Part shown: in pieces, positions 8,437 to 17,241 of the stretch
Position numbering within the stretch: position 1 is the first letter of the stretch
Layout: each line of letters starts with the position of its first letter
Source: Methylocystis silviterrae
GTDB lineage: Bacteria > Pseudomonadota > Alphaproteobacteria > Rhizobiales > Beijerinckiaceae
Assembly (NCBI RefSeq): GCF_013350005.1
Contig: NZ_JABVWW010000004.1
Location: 62,001 to 126,000 of the forward strand
Direction: 5' to 3'
DNA: 64,000 nt
Notes under the pieces: model-generated
The model's database searches: none
Seen by the model: the letters and a program-made list of their open reading frames with translations, nothing else
What the model was told of the DNA's origin: nothing
Position numbers and translations under genes: made by a program

Positions 8437-9635
8437 ACGCGCCATGGCTGTCGCTGATCGGGCTGGGCGAAGACGGCGCCGACGCGCTGACGCCGGCGGC
8501 GTGGGCGCTCGTGGCGCAAGCCTCGCTGATCGTCGGCGGCGCGCGACATCTCGCGATGATCGACGCGCCGGCGGAGCGCCTGCAGTGGCCCTCGCTGCTC
8601 TCCGACGCATTGCCCAGAATTCTGGCGCAGCGCGGCAGGCCCACGGTGGTTCTCGCCTCAGGCGATCCCTTCTTCTACGGCGTCGGCGATCTCATCGCGC
8701 GCCATGTCGCGCGTGACGAGATTTTCTGCGTTCCGGCGCCATCAGCGTTTTCACTCGCGGCCGCGCGGCTCAAATGGAGCCTGCAGGATTGCGCGCTCCT
8801 CTCGCTGCACGGCCGCGCCTTTGAGCGTGTGACGCCGCATTTGCAGCCGCGCGCAAAGATCATTGCGCTCTCCTGGGACGAGACGACGCCGGCGCGCCTC
8901 GCGCGGCATCTCGCTCTGCGCGGCATGGGCGGATCGCGCGTCCATGTGCTTGAACGGCTCGGCGGTCCACATGAGCGCGTCCGCGACGCGCGCGCCGACG
9001 CCTTTGCGCTCAATGACATTGCGCCGCTCAATACGGTCGCCGTTGAAGTTGACGCCGGCGGAGACGCAATGGTCATTCCGCTGGCGCCGGGCCTCCCCGA
9101 TGATTGGTTCGAGCATGACGGGCAGCTCACCAAGCGCGACATCCGCGCCGTGACGCTTTCGGCGCTCGCGCCGCGCAAGGGCGAATTGCTGTGGGACGTC
9201 GGCGCCGGCGCCGGCTCCGTCGCCATCGAATGGATGCTGAGCGATCCCGGAAACCGCGCCATCGCTATCGAGCGCGATGCGGCGCGCGCGGCGCGCATCG
9301 CGCGCAACGCGCTGTCGCTCGGCGTTCCGGATCTGCGCGTCGTCGCTGGCGAAGCGCCGCAAGCGCTCGCCGAACTCGATACGCCGCAGGCGATCTTCAT
9401 CGGTGGCGGCGCCGATGCGGCGACGCTTGCCGCCGCGTGGGACGCGCTCCCTCGCTTGGGACGCATCGTCGCCAACGCCGTTACGATTGAGACTCAGTCG
9501 CTGCTCGCCGACGCCTATCGCGACAATGGCGGCGAGCTCATACATCTGCAGATAGCGCATGCGCGCCCGATCGGCCGCTTCCATGCGCTCGATCCAGCAA
9601 TGGCGGTCACGCAATGGCGAGCGACAAAGAGATGA
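8433..9635 (+). CDS. cobL: Precorrin-6Y C5,15-methyltransferase (decarboxylating) CobL
   Basis: 400 residues, a natural fusion of a CbiE-like tetrapyrrole methylase (N-terminal ~200 residues; GDPFFYGVGD motif) with a CbiT-like Rossmann methyltransferase (from about residue 230; SAM motif DVGAGAGSVAIEW near residue 256). It methylates C-5 and C-15 and decarboxylates the acetate chain at C-12, giving precorrin-8X. It overlaps cobJ by four bases and the next gene by 4 or 22 bases depending on the start chosen there. Confidence 0.95.
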   Translation: MNAPWLSLIGLGEDGADALTPAAWALVAQASLIVGGARHLAMIDAPAERLQWPSLLSDALPRILAQRGRPTVVLASGDPFFYGVGDLIARHVARDEIFCVPAPSAFSLAAARLKWSLQDCALLSLHGRAFERVTPHLQPRAKIIALSWDETTPARLARHLALRGMGGSRVHVLERLGGPHERVRDARADAFALNDIAPLNTVAVEVDAGGDAMVIPLAPGLPDDWFEHDGQLTKRDIRAVTLSALAPRKGELLWDVGAGAGSVAIEWMLSDPGNRAIAIERDAARAARIARNALSLGVPDLRVVAGEAPQALAELDTPQAIFIGGGADAATLAAAWDALPRLGRIVANAVTIETQSLLADAYRDNGGELIHLQIAHARPIGRFHALDPAMAVTQWRATKR

Positions 9636-10030
9636 ATGCCACATACGCCTTTGGGCTCGGCGCAAGGCGCGGCGTCGCCGCGAACGATATCGTCGAACTT
9701 GTGCGCCGCGTCGCGCAGACGCATAACGTCGATCTCAGCGAGGCGAGGCTCTACGCGCTTGAAAGCAAGGCGGAGGAAGCCGGGGTGCACGAGGCGGCGC
9801 GCAAACTTGGGCTCAAACTCGTCTTTTTGCCGCTCGCGGCGCTGCGCGCCCGCAAGGCGACGGCGGCGACGCATTCGCCGCGCGTGCAGGCGATGTTTGG
9901 AGTGGGCAGCGTCGCCGAAGCCGCGGCGCTTGTCGGCGCCGGACCAAACAGCCGCCTCGTCGCGCCGCGCCTGACGACGCCGGTCGCCGCCTGCGCTCTG
10001 GCGAAGCGCAGCGAAGAGAACAACTCATGA
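9632..10030 (+). CDS. cobE: Cobalamin biosynthesis protein CobE (CbiG C-terminal-like)
   Basis: About 132 residues resembling the CobE/CbiG C-terminal domain: [10 protein letters not shown] at the start, then [20 protein letters not shown] and [16 protein letters not shown]. CobE is needed for B12 synthesis, but its chemistry is not settled. I choose ATG 9632 because it gives the ATGA overlap seen throughout this operon; an in-frame ATG at 9614 would add six residues. The end overlaps the cobM start by four bases. Confidence 0.85.
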   Translation: MNATYAFGLGARRGVAANDIVELVRRVAQTHNVDLSEARLYALESKAEEAGVHEAARKLGLKLVFLPLAALRARKATAATHSPRVQAMFGVGSVAEAAALVGAGPNSRLVAPRLTTPVAACALAKRSEENNS

Positions 10031-10791
10031 CCGTGCATTTCATCGGCGCGGGCCCCGGCGCCGCCGATCTGCTCACCTTGCGCGGACGCGATCTCATCGC
10101 GCGATGTCCGGTGTGCCTATACGCCGGCTCGCTCGTGCCTGCCGGCGTGCTGGCGCATTGTCCGCCAGGCGCGCGCATCGTCGATACCGCGCCGCTGTCG
10201 CTCGACGCCATCATCGCAGAAATGCAGCAGGCGCATGACGCCGGTCTCGACGTCGCGCGGCTGCATTCGGGCGATCTCTCGATCTGGAGCGCGGTGGGAG
10301 AGCAGATGCGCCGCCTCGACGCGCTCGGCATTCCTTGCACAATGACGCCTGGCGTTCCCGCCTTCGCGGCGGCGAGCGCCGCCTTGAAGCGCGAACTCAC
10401 ACTGCCCGAAGTCGCGCAATCGCTGGTGCTGACGCGCACGTCGGGGCGCGCCTCGTCGATGCCTGAAAGCGAAAGGCTCGCGACATTCGCGCAGTCCGGC
10501 GCGACGCTCGCGATCCATCTCTCGATCCATGTTCTGGCGCGGGTCGTGGAGGAGCTGGCGCCCTATTATGGCGGCGGCTGTCCCGTGGCCCTCGTTTATC
10601 GCGCCTCATGGCCCGATGAGCGCGTCGTGCGCGGCACGCTCGCCGACATTGAAGGGCGCGCGGCCGAGACGCCGATGGAGCGCACCGCGCTTATTCTCGT
10701 CGGACCGGCGCTCGCGAGCGAAGATTTCCGCGAAAGCGCGCTTTACGACGCGGACTACGATCGGCGCTTTCGGCCGAGTGGCGAAAGGTGA
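10027..10791 (+). CDS. cobM: Precorrin-4 C11-methyltransferase CobM
   Basis: 254 residues. It begins [19 protein letters not shown], the usual CobM/CbiF opening, and carries [15 protein letters not shown], the equivalent of the GDP loop, plus [11 protein letters not shown] and [13 protein letters not shown], all typical of CobM. It methylates precorrin-4 at C-11. The end overlaps the GTG start of cobB. Confidence 0.95.
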   Translation: MTVHFIGAGPGAADLLTLRGRDLIARCPVCLYAGSLVPAGVLAHCPPGARIVDTAPLSLDAIIAEMQQAHDAGLDVARLHSGDLSIWSAVGEQMRRLDALGIPCTMTPGVPAFAAASAALKRELTLPEVAQSLVLTRTSGRASSMPESERLATFAQSGATLAIHLSIHVLARVVEELAPYYGGGCPVALVYRASWPDERVVRGTLADIEGRAAETPMERTALILVGPALASEDFRESALYDADYDRRFRPSGER

Positions 10792-12200
10792 ACGCGCCTG
10801 GCCTGCTGATCGGCGCGGCGCGCTCCTCATCGGGCAAGACGACGCTGACGCTCGGCCTGATGCGCGCGCTGACGCGGCGCGGCTTGCGCGTCGCCCCGGT
10901 CAAATGCGGGCCGGACTATATCGACCCTGCCTTTCACGCGGCGGCGACCGGCCGCGCCGGCGTCAATCTCGATTCATGGGCGATGGATGCGGCGCTGATC
11001 GCGCGGCTCGCCGCGCGGGTGAGCGAAGGCGCGGACATCGTGGTCGCCGAAGGCGCGATGGGGCTCTTTGACGGCGCGCCCGACGGCGCGGCGGGAATCG
11101 GCGCCAGCGCCGACATCGCCGCCATGCTCGGCTGGCCGGTCGTGCTCGTTCATGACGTCTCCGGCCAAGGGCAGACGGCGGCGGCGATTGTTCGCGGCAT
11201 CGCTGGACACGACGCGCGCGTAAAGGTCGCCGGCGTCGTATTGAACCGCGTCGGCTCCGAGCGTCATCGCAGACTCGCCGGCGAAGCGATCGAGGCGCTG
11301 GGCATCCCGGTGTTCGGCGCGCTGCCCCGCAACGAGGCGGTTTCCCTCCCCGAACGCCATCTGGGGTTGGTGCAGGCGGGCGAAACGGCAGGTCTCGACG
11401 GGCGTCTCGAGGCGCTCGCGGACTTCGTAGACGCGCATGTGGATATCGCGGCGATTGTCGCTTGCGCGACGATCGCCGCAACTGGCGATGTCATTCCCGA
11501 CGCTTCGCGCAAGCGAAGCGATCGGGAATCCAGCATGACGCCAGACGCGCCTGTCGCGGCTCTGGATTCCCGATCGCCCGCTGCGCGGGCGTCGGGAATG
11601 ACAAGCGTCGTGGCGCTTCCGCCGCCGGCCCAGCGCATCGCGGTGGCGCGCGACGACGCTTTCTCCTTCTTTTATCCGCATCTCGCGCAGAGCTGGCGCG
11701 ACGCCGGCGCGGAGCTTTGCTTCTTCGCGCCGCTCGCCGACGAGGCGCCGCCCGAAGCTTGCGATCTCTGCTGGCTGCCGGGCGGCTATCCGGAGTTGCA
11801 CGCCGGTCGGCTGTCGGCGGCGCAGTCCTTCATAAAGGGGTTGCGGCGTTTCGCTCGGAGAGGATGGCTCCACGGCGAATGCGGCGGCTACATGGTTCTC
11901 GGCCGCGCGCTGATCGACGCGGCGGGCGAGGCGCATGAAATGGCCGGACTGCTCGAACTGGAAACGAGCTTCGCCCAGCGGAAATTGCATCTCGGCTATC
12001 GGCAGGCGCAACTCGCGGCAGACCACCCGCTGGGCGCTGTCGGATTTCGACTGCGCGGCCATGAATTTCACTACGCGACGGTTCTTCGCGAAGAAGGCGC
12101 GCCCTTCGCGCTGGCGCGCGACGCCTATAGCGACGACGAACGCCCAGCCGGACTGGCGAGAAACGGCGTCTCCGGCTCGTTTTTCCACCTGATGGCATAA
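10788..12200 (+). CDS. cobB: Hydrogenobyrinate/cobyrinate a,c-diamide synthase CobB
   Basis: 470 residues from a GTG start overlapping the cobM TGA. The N-terminal dethiobiotin-synthetase-like ATPase domain has the P-loop [11 protein letters not shown] (residues 9-19); the C-terminal class I glutamine amidotransferase domain has the nucleophile in HGECGGYM (Cys365). It amidates the a and c carboxylates using glutamine and ATP. Residues ~235-272, between the two domains, come from an in-frame palindromic repeat (listed separately). It is the last gene of the operon; its stop codon lies in the terminator region of a minus-strand RNA. Confidence 0.95.
   Translation: MNAPGLLIGAARSSSGKTTLTLGLMRALTRRGLRVAPVKCGPDYIDPAFHAAATGRAGVNLDSWAMDAALIARLAARVSEGADIVVAEGAMGLFDGAPDGAAGIGASADIAAMLGWPVVLVHDVSGQGQTAAAIVRGIAGHDARVKVAGVVLNRVGSERHRRLAGEAIEALGIPVFGALPRNEAVSLPERHLGLVQAGETAGLDGRLEALADFVDAHVDIAAIVACATIAATGDVIPDASRKRSDRESSMTPDAPVAALDSRSPAARASGMTSVVALPPPAQRIAVARDDAFSFFYPHLAQSWRDAGAELCFFAPLADEAPPEACDLCWLPGGYPELHAGRLSAAQSFIKGLRRFARRGWLHGECGGYMVLGRALIDAAGEAHEMAGLLELETSFAQRKLHLGYRQAQLAADHPLGAVGFRLRGHEFHYATVLREEGAPFALARDAYSDDERPAGLARNGVSGSFFHLMA
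11490..11602. repeat. Palindromic repeat inserted in frame inside cobB
   Basis: A nested inverted repeat of about 113 bases. The ends GTCATTCCCGACGC (11490-11503) and its exact complement (11589-11602) enclose two small hairpins, CGCTTCGC/GCGAAGCG (11501-11508 with 11513-11520) and CGCCCGC/GCGGGCG (11575-11581 with 11585-11591), and a 13-base arm pair (11521-11533 with 11562-11574). It is translated in frame as a linker between the ATPase and amidotransferase domains. It resembles intergenic repeats common in alphaproteobacteria and is a different family from the cobN element. Confidence 0.9.
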
Positions 12201-12230
12201 AAAAAGGGCCGCCGGACGAACCAGCGGCCC
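12199..12230 (-). terminator. Intrinsic terminator of the small RNA
   Basis: A 7-bp GC stem, GGGCCGC/GCGGCCC (12206-12212 with 12224-12230), is followed on the minus strand by seven T residues (12205-12199) that run into the cobB stop codon on the other strand. On the plus strand no T-run follows, so it should act only on minus-strand transcripts. Confidence 0.8.
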
Positions 12231-12287
12231 AAGTCAAGGGAGGAAACGCCCAAGGAGGGCTACGAAGCAAGACAACTCTCGCTGCGT
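12199..12287 (-). ncRNA. Probable trans-acting small RNA (MmgR/suhB-like by memory)
   Basis: Read on the minus strand. A promoter TTGACT-17 bp-TATAAC (12322-12294) would start transcription near 12287. The ~89-nt transcript carries a short hairpin GCCC-UCCUU-GGGC with a pyrimidine loop, then an unpaired UUUCCUCCC, then a GGGCCGC/GCGGCCC terminator stem and seven U residues. CU-rich anti-Shine-Dalgarno loops before a terminator are typical of alphaproteobacterial sRNAs. The pattern reminds me of the MmgR/suhB family, but that match is from memory. No convincing ORF is present. Confidence 0.65.
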
Positions 12288-12293
12288 CGCACT

Positions 12294-12322
12294 GTTATAT
12301 TGCTGCGCCGCACAAGAGTCAA
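12294..12322 (-). promoter_or_regulatory. Sigma-70-type promoter of the small RNA
   Basis: On the minus strand, -35 TTGACT (12322-12317), exactly 17 bases of spacer and -10 TATAAC (12299-12294). This is among the closest matches to the vegetative consensus in the window. Confidence 0.65.
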
Positions 12323-12384
12323 GATATTTTTCGCTACACGGCAAAGGTTCAGCGAGTCGCCGCCCATCGCCTTGGACAGAAAAG

Positions 12385-12408
12385 AAAGCCGCGCCTAGGC
12401 GCGGCTTT
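12385..12408 (-). terminator. Terminator of the L,D-transpeptidase-like gene
   Basis: A perfect 24-base palindrome, AAAGCCGCGCCT and its complement, 27 bases past the stop of the minus-strand gene. It is followed on that strand by a T-rich tail (TTTCTTTTC). It may also slow plus-strand transcripts leaving cobB. Confidence 0.7.
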
Positions 12409-12434
12409 GAGTTTGCTCGAAGGATCCGAGAGTC

Positions 12435-13676
12435 TTAAAACGATTTGGTCGAGTGAGCGGCCGCGGATTTCCTGACTCCGATAGAGGCCGGCGGCGTCGG
12501 AATATCTCCCGCTTCCTTGTTAGAACGCGCCAATTTTTTGACGCTGTTGGTGGGGCTTGGATCCGAGGCGGCGAGCGCGGAGAGGTCGCGGTGGTCGCTG
12601 CGCATCGGCGCCAATGCGACGACGCGGGTCTGCCGGCTTTCGGCAGCGGCCTTCGCCGCGGCCAAGGTCACGACCGGCGATTTGGCGGCAGCCGCCCCAG
12701 CGCCTCGGTTCGGCTTCTCGTCGAGGGCGATTTCGGTGGGCGGAAGGATCGTTTCCGGCCGGCTGACCTCCGGAACCCGCGACGCAAAGGCGGGGTGCTG
12801 GCCGCCGTCCTGATAAACGATTCGCACCGGCTTCACGCCGCTTTGCGCGAGCTGAGCGATTTTGGCTTCGTCCTTGGCGGTCTTCTCGGCCACCGCCTGG
12901 GCGATCTCCGGGTCCTGTTTGAGCGGCGGACAGGCGGCCTCCGGATCGAGATTGGCCGAGCCGGCGGCGTTGAACACGTAACGCCGGTTGCAAAAGGCGA
13001 CCTGCGGCTCCTGCAAGCTCACCTCGAAATGATCGGAGCCTTCCTTGAGCTGCTTCCAGAAGTCGATGTTGGGATCGAGACGGTGCTTGGCGAGATTTTC
13101 CGCCGTCATCTTGAAGGGGAAGGATTGCATCTGGATCGCGCGTTGACCGCCGGCGAGCGACGAGCGGGCGATCGCGTAGATCTCGGCGATCTGCTTGTCG
13201 GTCATGGAAAAGCAGCCGGCCGACGAGCAGGCGCCGTGCACCATGATGTCGCCGCCGGTGTGGCCAAGGGCGCGGTCGAGCGCGTTCGGATAGCCGACGT
13301 TAAACGACAGATAATAGCTTGAGTTCGGATTCATCTGCGCCGGGCCGATGGCGTAAAAGCCTTCCGGCACTTGGCGGTCGCCCTGGCGACGCTTGGGTCC
13401 GAGCTGACCCGACCAGCGGCACATCGGAAACGTTTTCAGATGGACGTAACGACCATCGGACCGCATCTTCCAGATTTCGAGCTCCGCTTCCTTTTTGTAG
13501 GCGCGGATCAGCATCGGCGCTTCCTTGGTCGTGCCGGCCTGCTCCATCAGCGCGACAGTCTCGGAGGGGATCGGCGCTAGCGAGCGATGCGCGAGACCGC
13601 TCTGCTCGCAGGCTGAGAGCGCAAAGGCGGCCAGGACGGCAAGCCCCAGCGCCGGCGCAATGCCTCGAGTCTTCAT
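12435..13676 (-). CDS. Lipoprotein with YafK/YkuD-type L,D-transpeptidase domain
   Basis: 413 residues from the ATG at 13676, preceded by AGAGGGGAC; an upstream in-frame start would put 33 extra residues before the signal peptide. Residues 1-23 form a lipoprotein signal ending in LSAC (Cys23). The catalytic block HGACSSAGCFSM (His147, Cys155) and the upstream QVPEGFYAIGPAQMNPNSSYYLSF-like region match the YafK/DpaA branch of L,D-transpeptidases, which act on murein cross-links or murein-lipoprotein links. A long low-complexity Ala/Pro/Lys tail follows. The precise activity cannot be told from sequence. Confidence 0.8.
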   Translation of the reverse strand: MKTRGIAPALGLAVLAAFALSACEQSGLAHRSLAPIPSETVALMEQAGTTKEAPMLIRAYKKEAELEIWKMRSDGRYVHLKTFPMCRWSGQLGPKRRQGDRQVPEGFYAIGPAQMNPNSSYYLSFNVGYPNALDRALGHTGGDIMVHGACSSAGCFSMTDKQIAEIYAIARSSLAGGQRAIQMQSFPFKMTAENLAKHRLDPNIDFWKQLKEGSDHFEVSLQEPQVAFCNRRYVFNAAGSANLDPEAACPPLKQDPEIAQAVAEKTAKDEAKIAQLAQSGVKPVRIVYQDGGQHPAFASRVPEVSRPETILPPTEIALDEKPNRGAGAAAAKSPVVTLAAAKAAAESRQTRVVALAPMRSDHRDLSALAASDPSPTNSVKKLARSNKEAGDIPTPPASIGVRKSAAAHSTKSF

Positions 13677-13831
13677 AATGTCCCCTCTGGCGGCGCAGTC
13701 GCCTCGCGAAGGTCTCGGAAGCGAGCCGCCGCGCCTGATCACGAAAACCAAACAATGGGACGAGAACGTGTCCAAATCAGCGAAGAACCGCGCGCGTACG
13801 CGCTTTTAGGGCCAATCTTCTGGAATTTACG

Positions 13832-14797
13832 TTAACGCTTCTCTTCAAGTTTCCGGCCCATGGCCAAAAACTTGTCGGCGCGGAATTGTCTCAGCTGTTC
13901 GCGCGACAAATTCGCCAAGCCGGCAAGTTCCTTGGCGAGCGCATCTCCGACTGCGCCAATGGCCGCCTGAGGATCGCGATGGGCGCCGCCCGGCGGCTCC
14001 GTTACGATCAGGTCGATGATGCCGAACTTTAAGAGATCCTGCGCTGTGATCTTCATGCTCGTCGCCGCCTCTTGCGCCTTGGCGGAGTCGCGCCACAGGA
14101 TCGAGGCCGAAGCTTCGGGCGACGCGACGGTGTAGACTGAGTGCTCAAGCATCAGCACTTTGTTGGCCGCGGCGATCGCGATCGCCCCGCCCGACCCGCC
14201 CTCGCCCACCACCACCGCGACATTGGGCACGCCGAGCAAGAGCGACACGTCGGTGGACCGGGCGATCGCTTCGGCCTGCCCGCGCTCTTCGGCGTCGATG
14301 CCCGGAAAAGCGCCAGCCGTATCGACAAGCGAGACGACCGGCAAACCGAAACGGTCGGCGAGCTCCATCAGGCGGACCGCCTTGCGATAGCCTTCCGGCC
14401 GCGCCATGCCGAAATTGTGATGAAGACGACTCGAGGTGTCCGAGCCCTTCTCCTGGCCGATGACGCAGATCGGCTCGCCGCGGAACCGCCCGAAACCGCC
14501 GACGATCGCGAAGTCCTCGCCGAACAGCCTGTCTCCGGCGAGCGGCGTGAACTCGTCGACAAGCTGCCGCACATAGTCAGAAAAATGTGGCCGCTGCGGG
14601 TGCCGCGCCACCTGGATCTTCTGCCAGGGCGTCAGGCCGGCGTAGAGATCCGCGAGCGCCTTCGCGGCTTTGGCCTGGAGCTTGCTGAGCTCCTCGCCGA
14701 TCGACACGGCCTCTCCGTTTCCGGCCAGCGCGCGCAGTTCGTCGACCTTGGTTTCGAGTTCTGCGACGGGCTTTTCGAAGTCGAGATAGGAGCGCAT
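13832..14797 (-). CDS. accA: Acetyl-CoA carboxylase carboxyltransferase subunit alpha
   Basis: 321 residues from ATG 14797 (MRSYLDFEKPVAELETKVDELR, the standard AccA opening). With AccD it transfers the carboxyl group from biotin to acetyl-CoA, the first step of fatty-acid synthesis. Conserved blocks: LTPWQKIQVARHPQRPH, FGMARPEGYRKA, DTAGAFPGIDAEERGQ and GEGGSGGAIAI. The AccD gene is not next to it, which is usual. It is divergent from the downstream hydrolase. Confidence 0.96.
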   Translation of the reverse strand: MRSYLDFEKPVAELETKVDELRALAGNGEAVSIGEELSKLQAKAAKALADLYAGLTPWQKIQVARHPQRPHFSDYVRQLVDEFTPLAGDRLFGEDFAIVGGFGRFRGEPICVIGQEKGSDTSSRLHHNFGMARPEGYRKAVRLMELADRFGLPVVSLVDTAGAFPGIDAEERGQAEAIARSTDVSLLLGVPNVAVVVGEGGSGGAIAIAAANKVLMLEHSVYTVASPEASASILWRDSAKAQEAATSMKITAQDLLKFGIIDLIVTEPPGGAHRDPQAAIGAVGDALAKELAGLANLSREQLRQFRADKFLAMGRKLEEKR

Positions 14798-14970
14798 TGA
14801 GGCGGCGTTTTCCTTTAGGCGAGGGACGCCTCGCGGGCGCGGGCAAACTCGCCGCAACCGGCTTTGAAGTCAAGGAACACAAAGCGCCAGCGGCGCAGTT
14901 GCGAAACTCGATTCATCGCGTCAATGTCGCTGTCGACCGGGCAGGTTTTACATGCGGGAATGGTCGTTCC

Positions 14971-15852
14971 ATGGCGTCTGCGCAAGAACCGTTTAGCCGC
15001 TACATCCACGCGGCCGACGGGCTCCGCTTGCATTATTTCGACTATCCCGCGCCGCCGGACGGCGGCGGGGGTCTGCTCCCGGTTGTTTGCCTGCCGGGGC
15101 TTGCGCGCTCGGCCGATGATTTCGACCGCATCGCCAGGACCCTGCAAGCCGACGGCCGGAGGATTCTTGCGCTCGACTATCGTGGACGCGGCCGATCCGA
15201 CTGGGATCAGGACTGGCGACGCTATGACTTCAACGTCGAGCATGCCGACATCATGGCTCAACTTGCCGACGCGGGCGTCGCGCAAGCGGTGTTCATCGGC
15301 ACGTCACGCGGCGGTCTTCACACGATGCGCATCGCGGCGCGCCGGCCCGGCGTCGTGCGCGGCGCGGTGCTCAACGACATCGGACCGAAGATCGAGCATG
15401 CCGGCCTGCTCCGCATTAAGCGCTACGTCGGCAAGCTGCCGCCCATCCCGTCTATGCGCGAAGCGATCGCCTTGATGCGAATGACCGCCGGCGTCAATTT
15501 TTCCGGCGTCTCGCCGCAGGAGTGGGAGGATTATGCGCGGCTTACCTTCGTCGAAAAGGACGGGAAAGTTCTGCTGCGCTACGATCCGGAATTGTCGCAT
15601 ACGCTCGACTCTGTCCTGCCCGACGTTGCGCCAAAGGAACATTGGGACGACTTCGCCGCGCTGTCGGATGTGCCGATTCTCGCCATTCGCGGCGCGAACT
15701 CCGACATTCTCTCGCCCGAAGTCTTTGACGAGATGGCCCGGCGCGCGTCGCGCCTTGAGCGGGCCTGGGTCGAAGGCCAGGGCCATGCGCCGCTGCTGCT
15801 CGATCAGCCGACGATTGCGCGTATCGCGGACTTCGTGCGCCAATGTCCATAA
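14971..15852 (+). CDS. Alpha/beta-fold hydrolase
   Basis: 293 residues from ATG 14971. The nucleophile elbow is GTSRG (in VFIGTSRGGLHTMR), the likely acid is the Asp in AIRGANSDIL and the likely base the His in EGQGHAPLLLDQP, giving a complete Ser-Asp-His triad. LPGLARSADDFDRIA forms the oxyanion region. The substrate cannot be deduced. A start at 14797 in the same frame would add 58 residues lacking family similarity and would overlap the accA start, so it was not used. Confidence 0.85.
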   Translation: MASAQEPFSRYIHAADGLRLHYFDYPAPPDGGGGLLPVVCLPGLARSADDFDRIARTLQADGRRILALDYRGRGRSDWDQDWRRYDFNVEHADIMAQLADAGVAQAVFIGTSRGGLHTMRIAARRPGVVRGAVLNDIGPKIEHAGLLRIKRYVGKLPPIPSMREAIALMRMTAGVNFSGVSPQEWEDYARLTFVEKDGKVLLRYDPELSHTLDSVLPDVAPKEHWDDFAALSDVPILAIRGANSDILSPEVFDEMARRASRLERAWVEGQGHAPLLLDQPTIARIADFVRQCP

Positions 15853-15870
15853 ATCGCGCATCGCCCACTG

Positions 15871-17241
15871 CTAAGGCGCATATCCCTGCGCCTGATTAAG
15901 TCGGGAGATCGCGACGCCGACATTGATCTCGGCGTTCGCCTCCATGCGCTGCGCCTCGAGTTGAATCTGCCGCACGCGATAAAGATCGAAGGCGCTGATC
16001 TCTCCGAGCTTGAAGGCTTTGCGCGACAGTTCAAACTGTTCATTGGCGACGGTAAGACGGCTGTTGGCCAGTTTCGCCGCGCGTTGCGCCGCCGCCAGCG
16101 ATGCGTGCGCCGCCTTGATCTCGGCGACCACGACGAGCTTCGCGCGCTCATATTCAGCGGTGGCGCGATCCATTTCGGCGAGCGCCTCGGCGCGTCTCGG
16201 CTCATTTCGGCCGGCGGTCGGGAGCGGAATGCGGATGCGCACCCCCACCGTGGTCGCATCCGTGCGCTGGTTCGTGATCGGATCCAAGAGATCGATCGAA
16301 CGGTCGGTCGCATATTGATCATTATGTTCCTGCCGGCCGAAAATGCCGATCTCCGGACTGGGGATCGGCGTCGCGTCGACAAGCTCCGCCTGCGCTCTGG
16401 CGCGCGCAAGCGCGGCGACGGGCGCGCGCAGCGCAGGATGCTCCTCGATGTCGATCGGCGGCCGCACGGATTCAAGCTTCCCATCCGGCTGCGCGCCGCC
16501 GGTCAGGCCCGCGTAGGTGGCGCGCGCCACCTTTACCGCGCCCTCCGACTGCGCAAGCTCCGTTTCGGCGGCGAGCGTTTCGTTCCTGGCAAGCAGCGCA
16601 TCGGTCTGAGCGGCGTCGCCAAGCTCGACGCGGCGCGTCATGTCCGCGCCGATGTCGCGGGCGGTGGCGACGCGATTGCGCGCAACGGAAACTTCGCGCG
16701 CCGCGCGCTGCGCAGTCCACCACACGTCGCGCAAAACGCCGGCGACTTCTAATCGACGAAGCGCCAGTCGCTCTTCAACCTCGAAGAGTCCGGTCGTGAC
16801 AGTTCCCGCATAGGCGTCCCGCTGCCCGGGCAGCCACAAGGGCATGCCGATCTCAAGTTCGGTTTCATTGTAGTTGCGTAAATTGCCGGCGGCCGAGTTT
16901 CGCTGCAAGCCCTCGACATAGGGCGAGCCTGGCGTAATCGAATTGGCCGTCGCATAGCGCGCCGAGGTGGCGCGAAACTGCGCTTCGAGCGAACGGCTCT
17001 GCGCATCAACCAAGACGGCCATCTCAAGGTGTTTCGCCAACACGCCGCCGCTTCGCCTGGTCGGCGCCCGAACACGGGCTTTCTTGGGCGATGTCCCAGG
17101 CGGTTTCTTGGGTACAGCTTTGACAGACGCTTTGATCTGCATCTCCGCCGGCTCGCCCTGCTCCTGTGCAAAGACTCCCGTCCCGAAAGGCAAAGCGAAC
17201 GCAAACAAGAAAAATGCCGTGTAGACCGCGCCCATCCTCAT
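15871..17241 (-). CDS. TolC/CusC-type outer-membrane efflux protein
   Basis: 456 residues with a Sec signal peptide (hydrophobic FFLFAFALPFGTGVFA), then two repeated TolC-like helical segments with many Ala/Glu/Arg heptads, e.g. VARNRVATARDIGADMTRRVELGD and the equivalent near residue 380. It should be the outer-membrane channel of the RND pump encoded just upstream. Its start overlaps the stop of the RND gene (ATGA), so the two are translationally coupled. A second ATG at 17235 is possible. Confidence 0.88.
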   Translation of the reverse strand: MRMGAVYTAFFLFAFALPFGTGVFAQEQGEPAEMQIKASVKAVPKKPPGTSPKKARVRAPTRRSGGVLAKHLEMAVLVDAQSRSLEAQFRATSARYATANSITPGSPYVEGLQRNSAAGNLRNYNETELEIGMPLWLPGQRDAYAGTVTTGLFEVEERLALRRLEVAGVLRDVWWTAQRAAREVSVARNRVATARDIGADMTRRVELGDAAQTDALLARNETLAAETELAQSEGAVKVARATYAGLTGGAQPDGKLESVRPPIDIEEHPALRAPVAALARARAQAELVDATPIPSPEIGIFGRQEHNDQYATDRSIDLLDPITNQRTDATTVGVRIRIPLPTAGRNEPRRAEALAEMDRATAEYERAKLVVVAEIKAAHASLAAAQRAAKLANSRLTVANEQFELSRKAFKLGEISAFDLYRVRQIQLEAQRMEANAEINVGVAISRLNQAQGYAP

